A stretch of 64,000 nucleotides of DNA from an uncultured Pseudoxanthomonas sp. (GTDB lineage Bacteria; Pseudomonadota; Gammaproteobacteria; Xanthomonadales; Xanthomonadaceae), in assembly GCA_946886405.1 (NCBI GenBank), contig CAMPIO010000001.1, positions 18,980 through 82,979 of the forward strand, in the 5' to 3' direction. The notes below the pieces were generated by a model that made no database searches, was not told the origin of the DNA, and worked only from the letters and a program-made list of their open reading frames with translations. Positions 24,816 to 34,668 of this stretch are shown here, piece by piece. The translations under genes and the position numbers were made by a program. How positions within the stretch are numbered: position 1 is the stretch's first letter; each line of letters opens with the position of its first letter.

Positions 24816-25805
24816 ATGAAGCTGGGTTCCCTGAAGGAAGGTGGTCGCGACGGTACGTTGGTCGTCGTGTCGCGTGATCTGGCCCGCTGCGTGCGCGCCA
24901 CTGGCATCGCACCCACGTTGCAGCGCGCACTGGAGGACTGGAGCAATACCGCACCGCGCCTCAACGCGCTTTATGAATCGCTGAATGCGGGCGACGCCGA
25001 TGGCGCGTTCGACATCGACATGCAGACGCTCGCCGCGCCGCTGCCCCGTGCTTACGAATTCGTCGACGGCAGCGCGTACCTGCCTCACGTGGAGCGTGTG
25101 CGCCGCGCCCGCGGGGCCGAGGTGCCGGAGAGTTTCTACACCGATCCGCTGATGTACCAGGCCACCAGCGCCGCGTTCTACGGCCCGCGCGATCCGGTGA
25201 AGGTGGTCAGCGAGGAACACGGCATCGACCTGGAAGCCGAGATCGTCGTCATTACCGACGACGTGCCGATGGCGGTCACGGCTGCGCAGGCCGCCGGCCA
25301 TATCCAGCTCATCGGCCTGGTCAACGACGTGTCGCTGCGCAACCTGATCCCGGGTGAACTGGCCAAGGGTTTCGGCTTCCTGCAGTCCAAGCCGCGCTCG
25401 GCGTTGTCGCCGGTCTTCGTCACGCCGGATGAACTGGACGACGCCTGGCGCGACAACAAGGTCCACCTGCCGCTGGTCACGCACATCAACGGCGAATGGT
25501 TCGGTGCACCGGAGGCGGGCGTGGACATGCAGTTCGACTTCGCCCAACTGGTCGCCCACGCGGCCAAGACGCGGCCGCTGTCGGCCGGCACCATCGTCGG
25601 TTCCGGCACCATCGCCAACGAGGACACGTCGAAGGGCGCGTCCTGTTTCGCCGAAAAGCGCACCGTCGAGACACTGAGCGACGGCAAGCCGTCCACACCC
25701 TTCATGAGCTTCGGCGACGTGGTGCGCATCGAAATGACGGACCGTGACGGCCGTTCCATTTTTGGTGCGATCGAGCAGCGGATCGAGCCTCAGCCCTTGC
25801 CTTGA
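24816..25805 (+). CDS. fah: Fumarylacetoacetate hydrolase family protein
   Basis: This enzyme splits fumarylacetoacetate to fumarate and acetoacetate, the last step of tyrosine degradation. It is 329 aa. The metal-binding carboxylates fit IDLEAEIVVITDDVP (E-x-E) and LVNDVSLRN (D). C-terminal family stretches are SAGTIVGSGTIANEDTSKG and MSFGDVVRIEMTDRDG. The adjacent maiA, whose product forms fumarylacetoacetate, strongly supports this substrate over other FAH-superfamily reactions. GGAG lies 7 bases before the start. Confidence 0.88.
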   Translation: MKLGSLKEGGRDGTLVVVSRDLARCVRATGIAPTLQRALEDWSNTAPRLNALYESLNAGDADGAFDIDMQTLAAPLPRAYEFVDGSAYLPHVERVRRARGAEVPESFYTDPLMYQATSAAFYGPRDPVKVVSEEHGIDLEAEIVVITDDVPMAVTAAQAAGHIQLIGLVNDVSLRNLIPGELAKGFGFLQSKPRSALSPVFVTPDELDDAWRDNKVHLPLVTHINGEWFGAPEAGVDMQFDFAQLVAHAAKTRPLSAGTIVGSGTIANEDTSKGASCFAEKRTVETLSDGKPSTPFMSFGDVVRIEMTDRDGRSIFGAIEQRIEPQPLP

Positions 25806-25903
25806 AGGCGCGCCCGGGCCCAGTGTGACCACCGGACGGAGCAGGACGGGCATGGACGTGGATTCCGGGTATTCGAAGGCGCAAACCGCGGGGAGCGGCT
25901 TGC

Positions 25904-26563
25904 ATGGCTGAGCAACTCAGGCTGTATTCCTACTGGCGATCGAGCGCCGCCTATCGCGTGCGCATCGGTCTGAACCTCAAGGGCCTGGCCTACGAGACCG
26001 TGCCCGTGCATCTGGTCCGCGACGGCGGACAGCAGCATGCGCCCGACTACGTCGCCAAGAATCCCCAGCACATGGTGCCCACGCTGCAGCATGGCGTGCG
26101 CGTGATCCGGCAGTCGCTGGCCATCCTCGAATACCTGGACGAGGCGTGGCCGTCCCCGCGCCTGCTGCCGATGACGGCCCGTGACCGCGCCCGGGTGCGC
26201 GCGTTGGCGCTGATGGTCGCCTGCGACATCCACCCCCTCAACAACCTGCGCGTGCTGCAGTACTTCGAGGGCACCTGGAACGTGCCGCAGGCCGAGCGCG
26301 ACGACTGGGTGAAGCACTGGATCATGGAAGGATTCGCGCCCATGGAAGCACTGCTTGCCGGCGATGCCGCGACCGGCGCCTTCTGCCACGGACAGACCCC
26401 GGGGTTGGCAGACTGCTGCCTGGTGCCGCAGGTCTTCAATGCGCGCCGGTTCGGCGTGGACATGAGCGCCTTTCCCACGATCGTCCGCATCGAACAGGCC
26501 TGCCTCGCCCTGCCGGCCTTCGATCAGGCGCGGCCCGAGAACCAGCCCGACGCCAACGTCTGA
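25904..26563 (+). CDS. maiA: Maleylacetoacetate isomerase
   Basis: This is a zeta-class glutathione transferase (219 aa) converting maleylacetoacetate to fumarylacetoacetate with glutathione. The zeta signature SSAAYRVRIGLNLKG (residues 14-28; the family usually has SSCSWRVRIAL-like) is followed by the thioredoxin-fold motif VPTLQHGVRVIRQSLAILEYL and the all-helical domain with DIHPLNNLRVLQYF. The usual Cys of SSC is Ala here; Ser is retained. It lies about 100 bases after fah. Confidence 0.92.
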   Translation: MAEQLRLYSYWRSSAAYRVRIGLNLKGLAYETVPVHLVRDGGQQHAPDYVAKNPQHMVPTLQHGVRVIRQSLAILEYLDEAWPSPRLLPMTARDRARVRALALMVACDIHPLNNLRVLQYFEGTWNVPQAERDDWVKHWIMEGFAPMEALLAGDAATGAFCHGQTPGLADCCLVPQVFNARRFGVDMSAFPTIVRIEQACLALPAFDQARPENQPDANV

Positions 26564-26582
26564 TCCGGATCGTCGAAACGGA

Positions 26583-26606
26583 AACGGGCGGGTTTCCCCG
26601 CCCGTT
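26583..26606. terminator. Bidirectional hairpin between maiA and pilU
   Basis: A 10-bp stem AACGGGCGGG / CCCGCCCGTT (26583-26592 with 26597-26606) encloses a TTTC loop, between the stops of two convergent genes. T-runs are poor on both sides. Confidence 0.6.
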
Positions 26607-26635
26607 CCGGCTTGCCGTCCTGCACCGGGGAGTCC

Positions 26636-27772
26636 TCAGCCGAAGCCGTGGGTGATGCGCGGCGAGCTGCTGCCGGTGTCGTAGTCCGCGTAAGGATCGT
26701 GTTCGCCCTTGCTGCCCTCGGACAGGCGGAACTTCAGCGCCAGGCCATCGCGCGAGTCTGCGGCGCGCAGGGCTTCTTCCTGGTCGATCTGGCCTTCTTT
26801 CACCATGCGGAACAGGCACTGGTCGAAGGTTTCCATGCCTTCCTCCAGGGATTCCTCCATCGCGGCCTTGATCTCGTGTACCTGGCCGCGGCGCAGCAGG
26901 TCACGGATCATCGGCGTATTGATCAGCACTTCCGCCGCCGGCATGCGACGACCGTCAGCGCCCTTGACCAGGCGCTGCGAGACCACGGCGCGCAGGTTGA
27001 GCGCCAGGTTCATCAGCACGTTCTTGTGCGCGCTTTCCGGGAAGAAGTTGAGGATGCGCTCGATGGTCTGGTCGGCATTGTTCGAGTGCAGCGTCGCCAG
27101 GCACAGGTGGCCGGTTTCGGCGAAGGCGATGGCGGCCTCCATCGTGGTGGCATCCAGGATTTCGCCGATCAGGATGACGTCCGGCGCCTCGCGCATCGCA
27201 TTCTTCAGCGCGTTGTGGAACGCATGCGTGTCCAAGCCCACTTCGCGCTGGTTGACGATGGACTGCTTGTGCCGGTGCAGGTACTCGATCGGATCCTCGA
27301 TGGTGAGGATATGGCCGGTACTGGTGGTGTTGCGGTAGTCGATCATCGACGCCAGCGACGTCGACTTGCCCGAGCCGGTGGAGCCGACGATCAGCACCAG
27401 ACCGCGCGGGGTCATGATGATGTCCTTCAGTACCGGCGGCAGGTTCAACTCTTCGATCGTGGGGATCACGCTGCGGATCGCACGGATGACCATGCCCACT
27501 TCGCCGCGTTGTTTGAACACGTTGACGCGGAAGCGGCCGGCGTCGTGCAGGGCGATGGCCATGTTGAGCTCGAGCTCGCGCTCGAAGACCGGCACCTGGC
27601 CCTCGTCCATCAGGGAATAGGCGATCTTCTTCACCATGCCGGGTGGCAACCCGGTGTTGCCCAGCGGATAGAGCTTGCCTTCGATCTTGATGTAGACCGG
27701 CGCCCCGGTCGTAAGAAACATGTCCGAGGCGTTCTTCTCGGTCATCAGCTTCAGGAAATAGCCGATGTCCAT
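26636..27772 (-). CDS. pilU: PilU, type IV pilus retraction ATPase (PilT-like)
   Basis: This is a hexameric ATPase that assists PilT in retracting type IV pili. It is 378 aa. Walker A GSTGSGKS is at residues 130-137, the Asp box at ILTIEDPIEYLH, Walker B at PDVILIGEILD and the His box at GHLCLATLHSNNA. The extended C-terminus beyond the PilT length and the opening MDIGYFLKLMTEKNASDMFL (PilU) separate it from PilT (about 345 aa). GGGGAG lies 8 bases before ATG 27772. No pilT is next to it in this window. Confidence 0.93.
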   Translation of the reverse strand: MDIGYFLKLMTEKNASDMFLTTGAPVYIKIEGKLYPLGNTGLPPGMVKKIAYSLMDEGQVPVFERELELNMAIALHDAGRFRVNVFKQRGEVGMVIRAIRSVIPTIEELNLPPVLKDIIMTPRGLVLIVGSTGSGKSTSLASMIDYRNTTSTGHILTIEDPIEYLHRHKQSIVNQREVGLDTHAFHNALKNAMREAPDVILIGEILDATTMEAAIAFAETGHLCLATLHSNNADQTIERILNFFPESAHKNVLMNLALNLRAVVSQRLVKGADGRRMPAAEVLINTPMIRDLLRRGQVHEIKAAMEESLEEGMETFDQCLFRMVKEGQIDQEEALRAADSRDGLALKFRLSEGSKGEHDPYADYDTGSSSPRITHGFG

Positions 27773-27867
27773 GTGCAAGACTCCCCAAGATGCGCGGCAC
27801 CACGTTGCAACGGCGCCGAAGGCTACAGACAATGGCCGCGCGTACCCCTCAACGTCACGGCACCCCA

Positions 27868-28245
27868 ATGACTGTTAGCTTCGCACACTTCCGCAGGCCC
27901 CTGCATGTGATGGCCGCCGCAGTAGCGGCATTCGCGCTGTCGCCGGCGTTAGCCCAGAGCGTGCCGACCCCCGAGCTGGAAGCGGCAATCAAGGCGGTGC
28001 AGCGTGCCGACCAGGCCGATGCGGACCAGTACGCACCCGCCCCGCTGGCGGCAGCCCGTCAGTCCCTCGCGCAGGCGCAGGCGACACGGAACAAGAAGGA
28101 AGCCCTCGATTTCGCCGTTCGTGCGGCCGCAGACGCGGATCTGGCGCGCGCGCGCAGCGAGGAAGCCGTCGCGATGGCGGAGGTGGACCAGCGTCGCGCG
28201 GAGATCGCGGACCTGCAGCGACAGCTCGGGGAGGGCGGTCGATGA
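27868..28245 (+). CDS. DUF4398 exported helical protein
   Basis: This is a 125-residue protein with a signal peptide (about 1-31, ending SPALAQS) and a helical DUF4398-type repeat pattern (AIKAVQRADQADADQYAPAPLAAARQSLAQAQ..). Its function is unknown; members are usually paired with OmpA-like proteins. It overlaps the next gene by 4 bases (ATGA), so the two products probably act together in the periplasm. Confidence 0.75.
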   Translation: MTVSFAHFRRPLHVMAAAVAAFALSPALAQSVPTPELEAAIKAVQRADQADADQYAPAPLAAARQSLAQAQATRNKKEALDFAVRAAADADLARARSEEAVAMAEVDQRRAEIADLQRQLGEGGR

Positions 28246-29135
28246 GCGCGTACGATCGGATGATCCGCTTGTCCCTGGCCTTGGTGCTGTCCTTCGCTGC
28301 CGCTACCGCCGTTGCCGCAGACAACCCGGTAGTCGCCCAGCTCAGCCAGCGATTGGCTGCGCTGCAGTCCGATCCGGTGCTTGGCGAGTTCGCGGCCTAT
28401 GAGAAGTTGCAGGCGCAGCACGCCGTGGCAGCGCTCGACAAGGGGCGCCGTAGCCAGCGGGAAAGCTTGCAGTTTGTTGCGGAACGTCGCGTCGAGATCG
28501 CCGAAATCGCCGCCCGCACGCAAGCGGCACGCCGCGATGCCGATCGCCTGGACCGCACGCGTAGCGAATTGTTGGTCGAAGCCAGCCGTCGCGAAGCCGA
28601 GCGCGCCCGCCGGGAGGTCGAACGCCTGCGCGTGCAGGCACAAATCCAGGCCGAGGAAACCGAGCGCCTGCGCTTGGCCGCTGAGGCCGAGGCGCTGGCC
28701 CGACAGGAGGCCGAAACCACGCTCGACACGGTCGCCGGCCAGCAGGCCAACCGATTGAGCACGGCGCGCCAGCGGGAGTTGAAGCTGGCCCGGGAAGAGG
28801 CCGAACTGGTGTCCGGCGCAACGTTGCCGGCGTCGAAGTTCGACGCGCGAGGTGAGGTCTTCACGCTGGGAGCGGATCTGTTTGCGGGCAACTCCGCCAA
28901 ACTCTCCGGCAGCGGAACGTCCAGCGCCAGCGCGCTGGCAGCGTACCTGCAGGCCAATCCAAAGGCCCGTGCGCGGATCGAGGGATACGGGGACAAGCAG
29001 ACGCCGGGCCAGCGTCGGGCGGATGCCTTGCGGGATGCGCTGACAGGGGCGGGCATCCAGAAGTCGCGCCTTCAGAGTGCCGCCAAGGGAACGGGAACGA
29101 AGGCGCGCGCGCTGGAAGTGATCATCACGCATTGA
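28242..29135 (+). CDS. OmpA-like protein with coiled-coil region
   Basis: 297 residues: a signal peptide (about 1-26, ending TAVAA), a long charged helix (about 50-195, many Arg/Glu/Ala heptads) and a C-terminal OmpA-like domain (about 200-297). The OmpA part is short: ARIEGYGDKQTPGQRRADALRDAL lacks several residues of the usual TD..G....N..LS..RA stretch, and the end KGTGTKARALEVIITH departs from the R-R-V-E ending. Peptidoglycan binding is therefore uncertain. It is coupled to the DUF4398 gene. Confidence 0.75.
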   Translation: MSAYDRMIRLSLALVLSFAAATAVAADNPVVAQLSQRLAALQSDPVLGEFAAYEKLQAQHAVAALDKGRRSQRESLQFVAERRVEIAEIAARTQAARRDADRLDRTRSELLVEASRREAERARREVERLRVQAQIQAEETERLRLAAEAEALARQEAETTLDTVAGQQANRLSTARQRELKLAREEAELVSGATLPASKFDARGEVFTLGADLFAGNSAKLSGSGTSSASALAAYLQANPKARARIEGYGDKQTPGQRRADALRDALTGAGIQKSRLQSAAKGTGTKARALEVIITH

Positions 29136-29282
29136 ATTTTCCTTGAAAATCAATTGCCTGGACGAATCATTCTCGTGCCCAAGGGGATAGTCTGAACCGC
29201 CGCAGATGCTCGATATTCCTTGTGAATCAATCGCTTGAGGTCGCGCTTGCCGGGCTGGAAATCGAGGAGTAGGGTCGTATAC

Positions 29283-29304
29283 CCAAGCGACTCCCGTCGC
29301 TTGG
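29283..29304 (+). repeat. Hairpin CCAAGCGA/TCGCTTGG in an intergenic leader
   Basis: An 8-bp perfect stem with a CTCCCG loop sits 20 bases ahead of a small reading frame. There is no T-run. It could be a regulatory stem or a processing site for a short transcript. Confidence 0.35.
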
Positions 29305-29324
29305 CTCACCGGAGAATCGACCCG

Positions 29325-29450
29325 ATGACGCCCGTACCGATCCACCAGGAGACCGCCGCCGGCAAGCAGGACGCCGTCGGCATTCCGAAGGGAAGTACCC
29401 GCGCCGCCGGCAAGATGCTTCGCTCCCAAGCCAACGCCCCGTGCCTGTAA
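29325..29450 (+). CDS. Possible 41-residue protein
   Basis: ATG 29325 follows CGGAG (29310-29314). The frame has strong GC bias in third positions, as in real genes here (MTPVPIHQETAAGKQDAV...). It ends within the loop of an inverted repeat (29433-29463). The peptide is cationic, without a membrane segment or a known domain. It may be a leader peptide for the DUF465 gene. Confidence 0.35.
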   Translation: MTPVPIHQETAAGKQDAVGIPKGSTRAAGKMLRSQANAPCL

Positions 29451-29463
29451 AGGCCGGGGCGTT
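29433..29463 (+). repeat. Inverted repeat overlapping the small frame stop
   Basis: AACGCCCCG (29433-29441) pairs with CGGGGCGTT (29455-29463) around a 13-base loop holding the TAA of the small frame. It ends 16 bases before the AGGAGG of the next gene. It may be a weak terminator or a stem controlling entry to that gene. Confidence 0.45.
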
Positions 29464-29491
29464 CGTGTTTCCGCTGAAGGAGGTAATGATC

Positions 29492-29710
29492 ATGTTCGAA
29501 GGTCAACCGCAGGCCGACATCGATGCGCTCATCAAGGCCGATCCGGAGTTCAAGCAGCTGTACCAGCGCCACCGCGAGCTCAACAAGAAGGTCACCGACG
29601 CCGAACTCGGCGTGCTGCCCATCGACGACACGCTGCTCGGCCAGATGAAGCGCGAGAAGCTGCACGCCAAGGAGCGATTGCTCCGGATCTACGACGCCAA
29701 GCCGCACTGA
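29492..29710 (+). CDS. DUF465 (YdcH-like) protein
   Basis: This is a 72-residue helical protein with the DUF465 pattern LIKADPEFKQLYQRHRELNKKVTDAE followed by DDTLLGQMKREKLHAKERL. Function is unknown; family members are short cytoplasmic antiparallel coiled coils. AAGGAGGT at 7-base spacing selects ATG 29492 over ATG 29486. Confidence 0.85.
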   Translation: MFEGQPQADIDALIKADPEFKQLYQRHRELNKKVTDAELGVLPIDDTLLGQMKREKLHAKERLLRIYDAKPH

Positions 29711-29825
29711 CGCCTCTCCCCGCGCTTTTTCGTCGCGGGCGGCGGCGGCCTCCTCGTCGGCCGTCGCCGTCCGCGTCACCCAGGTGCGATAATCCGGTCC
29801 TGTACCGCACCGGATGCACGGCCGC

Positions 29826-31196
<1,371 letters not shown>

Positions 31197-31295
31197 GAGG
31201 ACGGCCCGCCCGCCAGCCCGCGGGCGGAGTCGTCACATGGACGGTACGTTAAGACCCGGCTGGTAGAATGCCCGGCTGTTTGAAGGAACATGAAC

Positions 31296-32492
31296 ATGGC
31301 GCACTCTTCGAGCCCCGCCAGTGGGGCGCCCGGCGACCTTGCCCTGGGCACACTGGCTATCCACGGTGGGCAGTCCCCGGACCCCAGCACCGGCGCGGTG
31401 ATGCCGCCGATCTACGCGACATCGACGTACGCGCAGAGCAGCCCGGGCGTGCACCAGGGATTCGAGTATTCCCGGACGCACAATCCAACGCGCTTCGCCT
31501 ACGAACGCTGCGTGGCGGCACTGGAAGCCGGCAGCCGCGGTTTCGCGTTCGCCTCCGGCATGGCGGCCACGTCGACCGTGCTGGAACTGCTGGACAGCGG
31601 CAGCCACGTCATCGCGATGGACGATCTCTACGGCGGCAGCTACCGGCTGTTCGAGCGCGTGCGCAAGCGCACCGCCGCGTTGGATTTCAGCTTCGTCGAC
31701 CTGACCGACCTAGCGGCCTTCGAGTCCGCCATCACGCCGGAAACGCGAATGGTGTGGGTGGAAACCCCCACCAACCCCATGCTGAAGATCGTCGACATTG
31801 CCGCCATCTGCGACATCGCGCACAAGCGCGGCCTGCGCGTGGTCGTCGACAACACCTTCGCCTCACCGATCCTGCAGCGCCCGCTGACACTCGGTGCCGA
31901 CATCGTCATGCACTCGGCGACGAAGTACCTCAACGGCCACTCCGACATGGTCGGCGGCATGGTGGTGGTTGGCGACGACGCGGAACTGGCCGAACAGATG
32001 GCGTTCCTGCAGAACTCCATCGGTGCGGTGCAGGGGCCGTTCGACAGCTTTCTTGCCCTGCGTGGATTGAAGACGCTGCACCTGCGAATGAAGGCGCACT
32101 GCGAGAATGCGATGGCGTTGGCGCAGTGGCTGGAGACGCATCCGGCGATCGAGAAGGTCATCTACCCGGGGCTTGCCTCCCATCCCCAGCATGCGCTTGC
32201 TACCAAGCACATGCAGGGCTATGGCGGGATCATTTCCGTAGTGCTGAAAGGAGGTTTCGAAGCCGCGAAGATGTTCTGCGAGAACACGACGCTGTTCACG
32301 CTCGCGGAATCGCTCGGCGGCGTGGAAAGCCTGGTCAACCATCCGGCGGTGATGACCCATGCATCGGTGCCGGTGGAGCGGCGGGAGGCGCTTGGGATCA
32401 CGGATGGGCTGGTGCGGCTGAGTGTGGGCATTGAGGATCTCGCTGATCTGCACGCGGAACTGTCCGGCGTACTGGCCCAATGCCGCAGCTGA
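31296..32492 (+). CDS. metB: Cystathionine gamma-lyase/gamma-synthase (metB of xanthomonads)
   Basis: This is a Cys/Met-metabolism PLP enzyme of 398 aa. PLP Lys210 is in HSATKYLNGHSD. Family motifs are EYSRTHNPTRFAYE, FASGMAATSTVL and AESLGGVESLVNHPA, the last being the C-terminal signature. Next to cbs the likely reaction is cystathionine cleavage to cysteine, though gamma-synthase cannot be excluded by eye. AAGGA at 8 bases favours ATG 31296 over 31290; TAGAAT (31264-31269) may be a -10. In Xanthomonas metB marks the left edge of the LPS locus, as here. Confidence 0.9.
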   Translation: MAHSSSPASGAPGDLALGTLAIHGGQSPDPSTGAVMPPIYATSTYAQSSPGVHQGFEYSRTHNPTRFAYERCVAALEAGSRGFAFASGMAATSTVLELLDSGSHVIAMDDLYGGSYRLFERVRKRTAALDFSFVDLTDLAAFESAITPETRMVWVETPTNPMLKIVDIAAICDIAHKRGLRVVVDNTFASPILQRPLTLGADIVMHSATKYLNGHSDMVGGMVVVGDDAELAEQMAFLQNSIGAVQGPFDSFLALRGLKTLHLRMKAHCENAMALAQWLETHPAIEKVIYPGLASHPQHALATKHMQGYGGIISVVLKGGFEAAKMFCENTTLFTLAESLGGVESLVNHPAVMTHASVPVERREALGITDGLVRLSVGIEDLADLHAELSGVLAQCRS

Positions 32493-32506
32493 GGGTTGCA
32501 GCCAAG

Positions 32507-33874
32507 ATGAACAGAAGCGCCCGCATCCCTTTTGAGTCCAGAGTGATGGATTGGGCTCGTCGAGTAGCGCCATTGAGCAACCTCTACAGGCGGCTTCCGT
32601 CGAGTCTTCGGGAACGTGTGGCGCGATTCTCCAACGACCGCCTATCGAGCCAATTGAAGTTCGATCGAACGTCCGCCTGGCAACGTGTTCCCGACCTGAC
32701 GACGGAAGCGACGTTGGACGGGCAGGTGGCGACGAGTGTCCAGAACGATACTCCCGGAATCAACGTGTTCGGCTATCTGCGGGGTCAATTCGGTCTGGGC
32801 GAGAGTGCGCGTCAGTATGCACAAGCGCTGATCGGTGCAGGCGTCGATGTCGCTCTTGTGGATCTCGACCTGGATCTCCCGCATGGTTGGCAGGACGGCA
32901 CGTTGGAGGCGTTGCTCGGTAAGCAGGCCCCGCATCCGGTCAGCTTGCTTTTCGTCAACCCCGACTATCTGGATGCCGCGCTCGAACGCATAGGTCCGGA
33001 TCGGCTTCGTGGACGGCGTTTGATCGCATGCTGGTTCTGGGAACTTGATCGGATTCCAGAGGCCTGGATGCCATCGTTGGAAAGGGTTGACGAACTCATG
33101 GTCAGTTCGGCGTTCATCGAAGAGGCTTTTCGGGCGGTCACCGACAAGCCGATCTTCCGTGTACCCCTGCCGCTATCCCCCCAGCCAGACAGTGCTCTGC
33201 AGCGGAGCGATTTCGGCCTGCCGGAAGATGCGTTCTTGTTCCTGACGTCGTTTGATTTCAATTCATGGATAGCACGCAAAAACCCGTACGCAGTGATCGA
33301 GGCTTTTACTCGCGCTTTTCCCGTCGGCACGGAGCCAGTCCGCCTACTACTCAAGACGAGCAACGGGTTCCGCTACCCGGGCCCACTACGTGAACTTCTC
33401 ACGGCGACTGCCGTCGATCCACGCGTAATGGTCCGCGACGACATCATTGAGCGCGCTCACATGACGGCCTTGCATCGTTGCAGCGACGCGTACGTGTCGC
33501 TACACCGTGCCGAGGGTTTCGGGCTGGGAATGGCGGAAGCCATGGCAGCCGGTAAGCCAGTGATAGCCACCGACTGGTCGGGCAATCTGGACTTCATGTC
33601 CGCGGACGTTGCTTGCATGGTGCGCTATCGGCTGGTTGCGGTGGAGCCCAACCAGTATCCGCACGCTAGCGGGGCCTATTGGGCCGAACCCGATGTGAAC
33701 TCGGCCGCCGCCGCCATGCGTCGCTTGGCGGAGGATCGCGATGCCGCTGCGCGTTTGGGCGCGCGCGCGCGTACCCATGTACTGGAGACGCTTCATCCGG
33801 GAACGGCTGCTGCGGCGCTCGTCGGCCATCTGCAGGCCTTGCAAACGAAGCCACCACCGGAGGTCCACTCCTGA
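32507..33874 (+). CDS. GT4-type glycosyltransferase of the O-antigen locus
   Basis: This is a GT-B glycosyltransferase of about 455 residues. The acceptor side has GYLRGQFGLGESARQYAQAL. The donor side has FDFNSWIARKNPYAVIEAF, then the E-x7-E region HRAEGFGLGMAEAMAAGKPVIATDW. It acts in the cytoplasm on the growing O-chain; the sugar is not predictable. The first gene of the operon, it starts 14 bases after metB (ATG 32480 would overlap it) and overlaps wzm by one base. Confidence 0.82.
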   Translation: MNRSARIPFESRVMDWARRVAPLSNLYRRLPSSLRERVARFSNDRLSSQLKFDRTSAWQRVPDLTTEATLDGQVATSVQNDTPGINVFGYLRGQFGLGESARQYAQALIGAGVDVALVDLDLDLPHGWQDGTLEALLGKQAPHPVSLLFVNPDYLDAALERIGPDRLRGRRLIACWFWELDRIPEAWMPSLERVDELMVSSAFIEEAFRAVTDKPIFRVPLPLSPQPDSALQRSDFGLPEDAFLFLTSFDFNSWIARKNPYAVIEAFTRAFPVGTEPVRLLLKTSNGFRYPGPLRELLTATAVDPRVMVRDDIIERAHMTALHRCSDAYVSLHRAEGFGLGMAEAMAAGKPVIATDWSGNLDFMSADVACMVRYRLVAVEPNQYPHASGAYWAEPDVNSAAAAMRRLAEDRDAAARLGARARTHVLETLHPGTAAAALVGHLQALQTKPPPEVHS

Positions 33875-34668
33875 TGCGTGAGATGTTCGCCGCCATCTGG
33901 AAGTACAGGCTCTTCGTCTTGTCTTCGATCAGTAATGAACTCCGGGTGCGCTTCCTGCGGAGCAAGCTCGGTGGGATGTGGATGATCATCCACCCGCTGG
34001 CGCAGGTGCTGATCTTCGCCCTTGTTCTGTCGGAGGTGTTGGCCGCCAAACTGCCGGGTATCGACAACAAGTATGCGTACGCGCTGTATTTGATGGCTGG
34101 CACGCTGGGTTGGACGCTGTTCGCCGAGACGGTAAGTCGCTGCGTGGTGTTGTTCGTGGAGAACGCGAATCTGATGAAGAAGATGGCGTTTCCGCGCATC
34201 TGTCTGCCGATCATCACCGCGGGCACGACGCTGGTGCAGAATGTCCTGTTGGCCGTCGCCATCTTCGTCGTGTTCGCGGTGCTGGGTCATTTGCCTGGCA
34301 AGCATGCGTTGTGGCTCCCGATTCTGATACTCGTCAGCCTAATGCTTTCCGCCGCGTTGGGGATCCTGCTGGGAATCTTCAATGTCTTCGTGCGCGATGT
34401 CGGTCAAGTGGTGCCGGTAGTCATCCAGGCGTTGTTCTGGATGACGCCCGTGGTGTACTCGATCGACATGTTGCCGCCTGGCACACGCGCCTGGTTCCAG
34501 CTGAATCCCCTGGTCCCGCTGATCACCAGCTACCAGAATGTGTTGGTCTTCGACCGGCCTCCCGAATGGGGGGGCTTGCTGTGGCTCGCGGGAGGCGCAC
34601 TCGCGCTGGCGGCGCTAGCGTTGTTGGTGTTCCGCCGCGCGAGCGCGGAAATGGTGGACGTGCTGTGA
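33874..34668 (+). CDS. wzm: Wzm, O-antigen ABC exporter permease
   Basis: This is an inner-membrane permease (264 aa, six hydrophobic segments) of the ABC-2 polysaccharide exporter family. The amphipathic N-terminus includes LRVRFLRSKLGGMWMIIHPLAQ, and a typical WMTPVVYSIDMLP lies near the C-terminus. It flips complete undecaprenyl-linked O-chains with Wzt. It is joined to its neighbours by overlaps at both ends (TGATG and GTGA). Confidence 0.93.
   Translation: MREMFAAIWKYRLFVLSSISNELRVRFLRSKLGGMWMIIHPLAQVLIFALVLSEVLAAKLPGIDNKYAYALYLMAGTLGWTLFAETVSRCVVLFVENANLMKKMAFPRICLPIITAGTTLVQNVLLAVAIFVVFAVLGHLPGKHALWLPILILVSLMLSAALGILLGIFNVFVRDVGQVVPVVIQALFWMTPVVYSIDMLPPGTRAWFQLNPLVPLITSYQNVLVFDRPPEWGGLLWLAGGALALAALALLVFRRASAEMVDVL

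Noticed and set aside
31238..31269. Full sigma70 promoter for metB
   Set aside because: TAGAAT at 31264-31269 is good but no -35 at 16-18 bases spacing was found; noted only within the gene entry.
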